DNA of 6,935 nt from CAZAQS01 sp964486825 (lineage in GTDB: Bacteria > Chloroflexota > Anaerolineae > Anaerolineales > UBA4823), in contig CAZAQS010000253.1 of NCBI GenBank assembly GCA_964486825.1, forward strand, positions 1 to 6,935, given 5' to 3'. Positions within the stretch are counted from its first letter, which is position 1. The number at the start of each line of letters is the position of its first letter. Below the pieces are notes generated by a model that did no database searches, had not been told where the DNA came from, and was given only the letters and a program-made list of their open reading frames with translations. The position numbers and the translations under genes are program-made. Shown one piece after another: positions 1-5,641 of the stretch.

Positions 1-197
1 CTCTGTGATCTGGGGCCTATCATAAGAACCGGGATGTTAGCCTGGATTTGCTCCTCAATCCGGGCTGGCTCCAGGCCGGGTTGGCAGCAGGGACGCCGGG
101 CTGGAAACAAGGGCCTGTGGCAGTGTGGGCAGACAGATCCAACCAGCCGGTAGCGCGATTGGCGCAAGCGCCAGTGGATGGGGTTGAGATAGCTCAT
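1..197 (-). CDS. Zinc-ribbon protein, DUF35-like N-terminus (partial, runs off left edge)
   Basis: The reading frame opens at ATG 197-195, overlaps the stop of the preceding gene in a 4-base ATGA, and stays open for 65 codons to the window edge. Residues 9-22 (WRLRQSRYRLVGSV) followed by CPHC at 23-26 match the lead-in and first zinc knuckle of the rubredoxin-like zinc ribbon found at the N-terminus of DUF35/OB-fold proteins. FPARRPCC (31-38) sits where the second knuckle belongs. That knuckle is odd: it is C37-C38 rather than CxxC, so zinc binding may be incomplete. After it the chain becomes charged (residues 44-50, ARIEEQI) and not obviously OB-fold. Family members often accompany acyl-CoA or thiolase-type enzymes, but nothing here shows that role. 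The ATGA overlap indicates translational coupling to the membrane protein upstream. The C-terminus and full domain content are not visible. Confidence 0.72.
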   Translation of the reverse strand, partial: MSYLNPIHWRLRQSRYRLVGSVCPHCHRPLFPARRPCCQPGLEPARIEEQIQANIPVLMIGPRSQ

Positions 198-793
198 CCG
201 AAAGCAAAGCCTCCCACAAATGAAGCAGTCATGAGAAGTAATAGCCCGGGCAGGATCTTCAAGATGGTTTCCCCGCATAAGATTGGCCGGCCGCCCTTGA
301 GAAATGCGAGCAGCAGCCCACCCAGGCCAATCAATGCCCCACCGAGCCCAACCAGAGCAAAGCCAGGCGGCGCTTCCCCGCGCATCACCAGGAGGGGCGG
401 CAACAGGGTGATCAGCAGGCCAGCCAGGCCATGCACGAGGGCCAGGATCAGAACAGGCAGCCGCCCCGGCATGGGCAGGCTGCGGGTAAGGATGATTCCA
501 ACCATGCCTGCTCCGGCAAAGACAAGATAGACACTGCGCCAAATTGGAAGGTATTGCCAGACCAGACCAATGGACAGGCCGAGCGGGATCAGGGTGGCAG
601 CGATTACCATGATCGGGCTCTCGAGCACTTCAAGGCCCAAGATGATGAGCATCAGCCCGGCGACCACCAGGACCCCAAATGCTACTGTGTAAGCACAAAT
701 TGGCCCGGCGTCCATATGATCGATTCCGACCACAATTTGGTAAGCAGCCAGCAGGCCGGTTGCCAGGAGCAGGAGGCGGTCGCGGACAGACAT
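194..793 (-). CDS. Multi-pass membrane protein, unknown function
   Basis: A 199-residue, strongly hydrophobic protein with about seven predicted helices (roughly residues 5-22, 30-54, 59-78, 82-102, 109-133, 143-165 and 175-195). The penultimate segment is glycine- and leucine-rich. I do not recognise the family. Only two histidines are present (26 and 121), too few for a heme A synthase, so that alternative is unlikely despite the ctaB neighbour. I chose the ATG at 793-791 because it lies one base after the ctaB stop and has GGGA six bases upstream. An in-frame ATG at 805-803 would add four residues and overlap ctaB by 11 bases, but has no visible ribosome binding site. The stop is shared with the start of the zinc-ribbon gene (ATGA). 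Position suggests an accessory or assembly subunit of whatever ctaB serves, which is inference. Confidence 0.82.
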   Translation of the reverse strand: MSVRDRLLLLATGLLAAYQIVVGIDHMDAGPICAYTVAFGVLVVAGLMLIILGLEVLESPIMVIAATLIPLGLSIGLVWQYLPIWRSVYLVFAGAGMVGIILTRSLPMPGRLPVLILALVHGLAGLLITLLPPLLVMRGEAPPGFALVGLGGALIGLGGLLLAFLKGGRPILCGETILKILPGLLLLMTASFVGGFAFG

Positions 794-794
794 C

Positions 795-1658
795 TTATAT
801 CCCATACATCACGATCAGGAGCATGGAGGACAGCATATAGAGCGAAGCGTATTTGAAAAGCCCAAAGTTAACCCGCTCTGAAGGTTGCATTATGCTGCCG
901 GTCGCCAGGGCCAACAAGCCGGCTGAAAGCACTACCAGCATCCTCAGGTAACCCCAGGTCATGCCGACTCCGTAAGCAGCCAGGCCGATGCAAAGGGCAG
1001 ACAGGAGACTGGAGACGGCAATGGTGGCTCGAGTAAACTGGACGCCATAAATAGAAGGAAAGGTCGGGATGCCTGCGGCCTTGTAGTCAGCCCGATATTT
1101 CAGGCTGAAGGTCATGATATGGGTAGGGATCCAAAACAGGACCGACAAGGCCAGCATGATCCCAATCCAATCGATGGAACCCAGTCCCAGGGCGCGCCCC
1201 GCCAGGATAGGCATGCCTCCAGATAGTCCGCCCCAAATGATGCTCCAACAGGTGCGGCGTTTCAGCCAGACTGTGTAGACGACAACGTCGAAGAACAATC
1301 CAGCGATTACGATCAACCCAAAGAGAGGCTGCATCCAGGCAGCCCAGCCCACCCCCAGGATCGAGAGCAGCAATCCCAACCTTAAGACCTGGCCCTGGTT
1401 GATCTCCCCGGCAGCCAGCGGGCGTTTACAGGTGCGTTTCATGATCCGGTCGATATCCCGGTCATACCACATATTCAAAACGGTACTGCCGCTGATCGCC
1501 AGAAACAGGCTGCCCGCCAGTCCCAGGAGGGTTGTCCAATGGCTGAGCGGGCACTGGGCGCTCATATAACCGGCAAGTCCGGTAGTCAACAGCAGACCGG
1601 TTTGCAGGCTCTTAATGAGCGGTAAGTACAGGCGCAGTTTGGAGAGCAGGGCTTTCAT
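795..1658 (-). CDS. ctaB: Protoheme IX farnesyltransferase (heme O synthase)
   Basis: A UbiA-superfamily membrane prenyltransferase that attaches a farnesyl group to heme b to give heme O, the cofactor (or heme A precursor) of many heme-copper oxidases. The 287-residue length is usual for the family. The first Asp-rich motif is clear at about residues 62-80: N62, then YDRDIDRIMKRT (65-76) and RP (79-80), closely matching the NxxxDRDIDxxMxRT core of CyoE/CtaB. The second loop motif follows at about 128-155 (YTVWLKRRT, then GGLSGGMPILAG), and the IPTH...YRADYKAAGIP segment at 177-198 fits the third conserved loop. About nine helices are expected. The start lies 10 bases after the lipoprotein stop, with AAGGAA placed seven bases before ATG. 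The symbol cyoE is a synonym. Its location away from any visible oxidase subunit I is unusual. The family call is firm; the specific oxidase served is unknown. Confidence 0.95.
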   Translation of the reverse strand: MKALLSKLRLYLPLIKSLQTGLLLTTGLAGYMSAQCPLSHWTTLLGLAGSLFLAISGSTVLNMWYDRDIDRIMKRTCKRPLAAGEINQGQVLRLGLLLSILGVGWAAWMQPLFGLIVIAGLFFDVVVYTVWLKRRTCWSIIWGGLSGGMPILAGRALGLGSIDWIGIMLALSVLFWIPTHIMTFSLKYRADYKAAGIPTFPSIYGVQFTRATIAVSSLLSALCIGLAAYGVGMTWGYLRMLVVLSAGLLALATGSIMQPSERVNFGLFKYASLYMLSSMLLIVMYGI

Positions 1659-1668
1659 TGGATATTCC

Positions 1669-2619
1669 TTATCGAGCGCAGCGGAAGCCGACCGCCGGGC
1701 TGTAGTACTGCGGGCCGGCGCTGTTGTACTTCCACACTCTCAGGTCTACTTCGTAGGAATAGAAACTGCCGCCACGCATATGGCGGTAATGCTGGTTGGG
1801 GTATACATCGCCGGTCCACTGCCAGACGTTTCCGGCCATATCGTACAAGCCGTAAGGGCTGGCCGAATCGAGCGTTTCGTAACCGTTGTAAGTCCGACCG
1901 TTATAGAAACCGACCGGGGTGGTATTGCCTAATTTACCGAACATCTTTACGAACAGGTCGAAAGAAGAGTAGAAATTGGCGTTGTTGCGCTCGATCTCTT
2001 TACCCCAGGGGAAGGGCAAGGCATAGCCGTCGATGATCTCTGTGCCGCGAGCAGCTTTCTCCCATTCAATCTCGCCAGGCAGCCGCCAGCCATAGTACTC
2101 GCAGTAGGCCTGAGCGCCAAACCAGGTCACCATCGTCACGGGATGGTTGGAATACTCAGGCATGGCGCTGAAAGTAGCACCATCATACGTCAGGCGCAGG
2201 CCACTGGCCTCCAAAGGCATATGCAGCATATCGCCAGCCTGGATCTCTTCTTCGTGTTTATAGCCATCGAAAGGGTCTCCAGGATAGTAGCCTGCCACCC
2301 CAGTCTCTACCCAGACCGTTTCACCCGCCTCGACCTCTACCTCGCCCAGCCGGGTAGCGCCGGCTGCCATTGCTTCATTAAGGTACTGCGCATACTGCTC
2401 GTTGGTGACGTTGGTGACCATAATTTCATAGTCGTAGTCCACCAGGGTGATATGTTCATGCTGCCCATAAGGAAATTCGCCAGCCGGGACCAATGCCCAG
2501 CTTTGCGGGTCTACCCCGGTGTCGATAGGAGGGGGCGTGATGGCGCCGATATTTGGAGCTGGCCCACAAGCGCTTGCCAGCATTACGATCAGGATCAGGT
2601 TAAACAGGGCGCGTTTCAT
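1669..2619 (-). CDS. SUMF1/formylglycine-generating-enzyme-fold lipoprotein
   Basis: A 316-residue exported protein. The N-terminus MKR plus a hydrophobic stretch ends in the lipobox ASAC (15-18), so C18 is the likely lipidated residue and the protein is membrane-anchored outside the cytoplasm. The remainder is a SUMF1 (C-type-lectin-like) domain from about 41 to the end. Its landmarks are MVTWFGAQAYC (163-173), WRLPGEIEWEKAARG (178-192), SPYGLYDMAGNVWQW (254-268), RGGSF (282-286) and GFRCAR (311-316). True formylglycine-generating enzymes carry a copper-binding catalytic cysteine pair shortly before the final GFRC. The equivalent stretch (about 291-301) has no cysteine, so this is probably not an active sulfatase modifier. 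Non-FGE relatives include NirV, PvdO and EgtB-type proteins. The start is fixed by GGAGG six bases upstream, inside the end of the preceding gene, which it overlaps by 20 bases. The ligand or partner is unknown. Confidence 0.9.
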   Translation of the reverse strand: MKRALFNLILIVMLASACGPAPNIGAITPPPIDTGVDPQSWALVPAGEFPYGQHEHITLVDYDYEIMVTNVTNEQYAQYLNEAMAAGATRLGEVEVEAGETVWVETGVAGYYPGDPFDGYKHEEEIQAGDMLHMPLEASGLRLTYDGATFSAMPEYSNHPVTMVTWFGAQAYCEYYGWRLPGEIEWEKAARGTEIIDGYALPFPWGKEIERNNANFYSSFDLFVKMFGKLGNTTPVGFYNGRTYNGYETLDSASPYGLYDMAGNVWQWTGDVYPNQHYRHMRGGSFYSYEVDLRVWKYNSAGPQYYSPAVGFRCAR

Positions 2620-4156
2620 TCGAATCCTCCTGCAGGCTTTTTTTCAATTCTTTCAGTTTGCGCACCTGTTCCTCGATTTCACGCTTGGTGACGTTTCGCT
2701 TTTCGTCGCTGAATTCTTCCAGCCAGTGCCCCTTAGCCTGGAACAGGTCGTACAACCGCCATACCAGGAAGATCGCCAAAACCACCAACACAGTTGCCAG
2801 GCCAATATCAGCCAGCAGCATGGTCCAATTGACCACGCCTTGCTGTTCAGCCTCCGTGACAAATAGGCGTTTCATCGAGAAAACTGTCACCGCACCAAAG
2901 GCCAGATTCGACATAATGATGACCGACCAGCCGAACCACTGGCGCAACCTACCTTTCAAGCCGGAGCGGTCGGCGTAGTAGAAGAGGATGATGGTAGCGA
3001 TCAAACTGGCCAGGATATGCCAGTGACCGGTCAGGGTGATGCGCTCCTCCCGATGCGGCCAGACCCGGAAGATCTCGGTCAGTTTGGCCGCCATGAAGAT
3101 GCCCACCCCGCTGACGGTAAAATTCATGTACACCATCTGCCACCCCGGACCAAACTTGAGCGGGTCGTGCAGCAGGGCTTTTAGTTTCTGCCAGAGGCCG
3201 GGTCTCTCAATCCCCAGCTCAGCCATGCGCGTTTTGATGAGCATATCCCAAGAGTAGATAACGAAAAACAGCGCTGCCAGCATGACAAACACCGAACCGA
3301 CGTAAATGGTGGTATGCGCCCATTCCAGCCAAACTACCGATAAAGCCCCAAATGTGATAATAACCGTGCCAATGATCATCAACGGCATGGCGATCTTGTG
3401 CAAAATGCCTTTGAAATCCAGCCACCGTCCTACAATGAGGGTGATGGCCACTGCAATCAGGGTCAACATGATATGCAGATGGCCAATGATGGCTTTTTGC
3501 AAAGCGCTTTTATCCGGCATGCGGATCAGGTCCTCAGCCAGGAAGGTCTCGTGCCCGTTGCCCCAATAAGAGCCGGTCACCGCGCCAAAGGAGGCCGAGA
3601 GCAATGTGGCAACGGCCATTACAAAGAAGGCGGTTCGTTCCAGATCCAGGCCATTTTTGGCGCGGGCATAGGGTGAGCCGGCCTCCAGCCTGTACTCCAG
3701 CTTCCATGGCCACAGGGCGACCGCCAGCAAGATACCGGCAAAAAAGACCAGCGATTGACCCAGCAGGAACAGCCCGTGGAAGATGAAGTTTTGACCCCAA
3801 TAGGCGAACAGCATGCCAAAGACCACCGCGGTCAGGTAGCCGGTGGTGATCGTGGCATTGATGATGACCTGCTCGTGGCGTTTCATGGGCAGGATGTCGG
3901 TGATGATGTATACCTCGATCGCCACGATAGTCATAGCGATGGTGTGATAGAGCATGATGATGCGCCCTTCGCGCTGGGCCTGTACCATGTCCATGCCGAG
4001 CAGCCGCACAGTGATGTCCCGGACGCCCCATTCCACCATGGGGCCGGATAGCATGCCCCAGATGGCAGTGATCAAGGAGACCACTGCGACCGCCACCAGG
4101 ATCAGCCCACGGGTAGACCTGAAGAGGAAGTCAAACCGCTTTGAAATCGCTTGCAT
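2600..4156 (-). CDS. Polytopic membrane protein with two HxH motifs, putative heme- or metal-binding
   Basis: A 518-residue protein with about eleven or twelve hydrophobic segments and a charged C-terminal tail. Histidines recur at helix starts or within helices: H71 (LYHTIAM), H127, H226/H228 (GHLHI), H281 and H378/H380 (GHWHI). The HxH pairs resemble the heme-ligand pair in helix X of heme-copper oxidase subunit I, but no HPEVY motif or CuB His-His pair is visible, so this is at most a distant or unrelated heme/metal protein. The two HxH segments also resemble each other, suggesting internal duplication. Residues 480-512 are rich in E, K and R with heptad-like spacing and probably form a cytoplasmic coiled coil. 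The start is supported by GGAGG seven bases before ATG. The gene overlaps the 45-residue gene before it and the lipoprotein gene after it. No family name is assigned. Co-occurrence with ctaB supports, but does not prove, a redox role. Confidence 0.88.
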   Translation of the reverse strand: MQAISKRFDFLFRSTRGLILVAVAVVSLITAIWGMLSGPMVEWGVRDITVRLLGMDMVQAQREGRIIMLYHTIAMTIVAIEVYIITDILPMKRHEQVIINATITTGYLTAVVFGMLFAYWGQNFIFHGLFLLGQSLVFFAGILLAVALWPWKLEYRLEAGSPYARAKNGLDLERTAFFVMAVATLLSASFGAVTGSYWGNGHETFLAEDLIRMPDKSALQKAIIGHLHIMLTLIAVAITLIVGRWLDFKGILHKIAMPLMIIGTVIITFGALSVVWLEWAHTTIYVGSVFVMLAALFFVIYSWDMLIKTRMAELGIERPGLWQKLKALLHDPLKFGPGWQMVYMNFTVSGVGIFMAAKLTEIFRVWPHREERITLTGHWHILASLIATIILFYYADRSGLKGRLRQWFGWSVIIMSNLAFGAVTVFSMKRLFVTEAEQQGVVNWTMLLADIGLATVLVVLAIFLVWRLYDLFQAKGHWLEEFSDEKRNVTKREIEEQVRKLKELKKSLQEDSNETRPV

Positions 4157-4268
4157 AGATATGCCTCCGCAGCAACGGTTTTCGGCGGGCCCAGAAGCGC
4201 CATCCAGGGTTGAGAGCGACCAGACCGGTCAGCAAAAGGATCGGATTACTTCGAGTAAAGAGGCTCAT
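4131..4268 (-). CDS. Small single-helix membrane protein, 45 residues (candidate)
   Basis: A short frame in what would otherwise be an 89-base gap in a tightly packed gene run. It opens at ATG 4268-4266, preceded by AAGGGAG at about six bases, and ends at TGA 4133-4131. It overlaps the end of the upstream gene by 23 bases and the start of the downstream gene by 26. The product begins MSLFTRSNPI, has one hydrophobic stretch (about residues 9-20, LLLTGLVAL core), then an aromatic and strongly basic segment (GWRFWARRKPLLRR, 22-35). That fits a single helix with a positive cytoplasmic side, the usual form of small accessory subunits of membrane complexes. I recognise no family. The overlaps at both ends and the binding site favour a real gene. 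Its shortness and lack of a known homologue keep confidence moderate. Confidence 0.55.
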   Translation of the reverse strand: MSLFTRSNPILLLTGLVALNPGWRFWARRKPLLRRHIYASDFKAV

Positions 4269-5118
4269 CGAGCTCTCCCTTTATCGAATCTGTTTTTCTG
4301 TGGGAGGAGCGAACCGGTTTGCTTGATAAGCTCTCATCGTTCTCTTCGGCCAACAATCGTTTCCCGGATGGAGACAGGATGAAGACCAGCAACAGCAGGC
4401 CGATGATCGGAGCAGGCAAGAACATGGAAAAGCGTCCCAAGCGGATGACATCTGTGATGCCGACCGGAAAGCCGCCCAGCATGGACATCATGGCCGCAAA
4501 AATTCCCACCGGGATGATCCAGCTCTTACGCTTGATCATGCCAAAGAGGAAGACAGCCCAGGCGGCTGCTCCCCACCAGTTGACCATTTGACCCATGGCG
4601 TACATGCCATTTGGAAGGCTTTCATCTACAGTCTGGTACCTGGAAATGGCGCCAACACCATCCATATAAGTCAGCACATAAGCCAACCCGCATACAAAAG
4701 CGAAAGCGATGATCTTTTTTTCGACGCCCCCGATGAAGAGCATGGCGAACCAAAGCGCGAAGGCGATCAAGAATATCCACACGGTCGGCGTAGGCATACC
4801 AATACTGGCCGGTGGGATGATCGGGAAGAAGCCAGCCAAAATCTGCAGGGTTGCTGCGACAACACCCCAGAACCAGGCCCAGTTTTCCTTGTTTAGAAAT
4901 CCATAAAGCACGGCCCCCCAAATGGCTCCGGCGGTCATGCCCACCCATCCAAGCAGGGCGAAGACGATCTGCACCGTAATGGCTTCATCCGGCCGCCCTC
5001 CTAAGACCTTTCCTTCCATTGTCGGGTTGTAGATACTGGCCAGCATGTAGAAGACCAGCAATCCGGTCAGAATACCGACAACTGCCAGAACAGCGCCGAG
5101 TTTGTGATTATTTTTCAT
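4246..5118 (-). CDS. Eight-helix membrane protein, unknown function
   Basis: A 290-residue integral membrane protein with about eight predicted helices (near 7-29, 47-74, 79-99, 110-131, 134-152, 175-195, 199-222 and 231-249) and a hydrophilic, Ser/Glu/Lys-rich tail of some 40 residues. The longest external-type loop (about 153-174) contains YQTVDESLPNG. Tryptophans cluster near helix ends (W77-type, W80, W82, W84 and W181-W182 region). The only histidines lie in the two termini, so it is not itself a heme protein of the bis-histidine type. The start is well supported by AGGAGA six bases upstream, 28 bases after the BON gene. I do not recognise the family. It could be a structural subunit or transporter-like partner of the HxH protein encoded just downstream, which is inference from position only. 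Confidence 0.85.
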   Translation of the reverse strand: MKNNHKLGAVLAVVGILTGLLVFYMLASIYNPTMEGKVLGGRPDEAITVQIVFALLGWVGMTAGAIWGAVLYGFLNKENWAWFWGVVAATLQILAGFFPIIPPASIGMPTPTVWIFLIAFALWFAMLFIGGVEKKIIAFAFVCGLAYVLTYMDGVGAISRYQTVDESLPNGMYAMGQMVNWWGAAAWAVFLFGMIKRKSWIIPVGIFAAMMSMLGGFPVGITDVIRLGRFSMFLPAPIIGLLLLVFILSPSGKRLLAEENDESLSSKPVRSSHRKTDSIKGELDEPLYSK

Positions 5119-5146
5119 GATAAATCTCCTGAAGTAATGGTTTTCT

Positions 5147-5458
5147 TCACTCGCTCCTCGATGAAGTTATATCTTGGGATGGAGCCTCCCCTGATGAATC
5201 CAGGTGAATAATACGCCCCGGAGATGGCGCGCCGGGAGCCTCGATGCGATTGACCACGCCCCGGATTCCCGGCGCTTGCGAGGTGATATCCTGCACCAGC
5301 TGCCGCAGGCTGAGGGATGGCACGCTCCCAGCCAGGTGGACGATCCCGTTCATGACACCCACGCGTAAGTTCAGCGTAGCGGTCCGTTCATTTGCGAATA
5401 GAGCGGCAATTACAGTCACGCGAATATGCTCATCAGGGGATATTTCAACATCTGTCAT
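5147..5458 (-). CDS. BON-domain protein, probably cytoplasmic
   Basis: A 103-residue protein whose residues from about 12 to 74 fit one BON domain: an N-terminal helix (VTVIAALFANE), the strand-turn-strand with VMNGIVHLAGSVPS (35-48), a second helix (LRQLVQDIT) and a closing strand GIRGVVNRIEAPG (64-76). The conserved glycine-containing hairpin before LAGSV and the terminal VVNRI strand are the features I relied on. BON domains bind lipids or partner proteins and are usually on periplasmic proteins such as OsmY. Here there is no signal peptide or membrane helix, so the protein appears to stay in the cytoplasm. The tail (77-103) is Ser/Pro-rich and probably disordered. AAGGA lies six bases before ATG. 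It is the first gene after the regulatory gap and so the likely head of the long gene run. Confidence 0.85.
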   Translation of the reverse strand: MTDVEISPDEHIRVTVIAALFANERTATLNLRVGVMNGIVHLAGSVPSLSLRQLVQDITSQAPGIRGVVNRIEAPGAPSPGRIIHLDSSGEAPSQDITSSRSE

Positions 5459-5511
5459 AACGATCCTTGGTAATAAAAGTGATCAGGCGTACGACTTTGT
5501 TCCTTATCTAT

Positions 5512-5563
5512 GCAAACCGCTAAAAGTATTTTGAATAAAATTCAGGCATAAACAGCGGTTTGC
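5512..5563. repeat. Inverted repeat A (10-bp perfect arms, 32-base loop)
   Basis: The arms GCAAACCGCT (5512-5521) and AGCGGTTTGC (5554-5563) are perfect complements. Within the loop lies a second small palindrome, TGAAT-AAA-ATTCA (5532-5544), centred within one base of the outer repeat. It could be a cruciform, a two-site operator or an RNA leader hairpin. There is no following T run, so it is not an ordinary terminator. Confidence 0.7.
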
Positions 5564-5567
5564 TTGA

Positions 5568-5619
5568 GTGATTGGCTGTTTGGTTATTGTTGTTTTGTTA
5601 AATTATTTCGGCCAATCAC
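5568..5619. repeat. Inverted repeat B (9-bp perfect arms, 34-base loop)
   Basis: The arms GTGATTGGC (5568-5576) and GCCAATCAC (5611-5619) are perfect complements enclosing an AT-rich loop. It begins four bases after repeat A ends and has the same total span of 52 bases, though a different sequence. Possible roles are the same as for repeat A. Confidence 0.65.
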
Positions 5620-5641
5620 CTATATCTGGCGGTTATTTAAG

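Larger units (their letters stand above)
5459..5641 (-). promoter_or_regulatory. AT-rich intergenic region, probable promoter and leader of the BON-to-zinc-ribbon gene run
   Basis: This 183-base gap is the only sizeable non-coding space in the window and is clearly richer in A and T than the flanking genes. It precedes the BON gene and contains two adjacent inverted repeats, listed separately. I expect the promoter for the downstream run here. No convincing -35/-10 pair stands out: the best stretch on the minus strand is TACTTT near 5522-5530, 17-18 bases from a weak TTATGC, and I do not claim it. No classic intrinsic terminator (GC stem plus T run) for the upstream gene is visible. Confidence 0.5.

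Noticed and set aside
48..530. Open plus-strand frame of about 160 codons at the left end
   Set aside because: Its product is low-complexity, Pro/Arg-rich and lies antisense to the zinc-ribbon start and the 7-helix protein, both of which have much better protein-like sequence and coupled starts.
2143..2691. Plus-strand frame of about 182 codons antisense to the SUMF1 lipoprotein
   Set aside because: The opposite strand encodes a clear SUMF1 domain with lipobox and binding site. The plus-strand frame shows no domain and no credible start context.
3534..4031. Minus-strand 165-codon frame rich in His, Arg and Gly inside the 518-residue gene
   Set aside because: The His/Arg/Gly richness is what a shifted reading of GC-rich membrane-protein codons produces. 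The main frame is coherent throughout.
2600..4156. Annotating the 518-residue protein as cytochrome oxidase or NO reductase subunit I
   Set aside because: HxH pairs alone are insufficient: no HPEVY motif, CuB His-His pair or oxidase helix-II signature is visible, so only a neutral description is justified.
4311..5567. A shared 12-mer CGGTTTGCTTGA near 4316-4327 and at 5556-5567, the latter spanning an arm of repeat A
   Set aside because: One shared 12-mer is about what chance gives in a 7-kb window, and the first copy lies in coding sequence, so it is not evidence for a dispersed operator.
5568..5619. Repeat B as an intrinsic terminator for the 300-residue membrane protein gene
   Set aside because: The 9-bp stem encloses a 34-base loop and is not followed by a T run on the minus strand.
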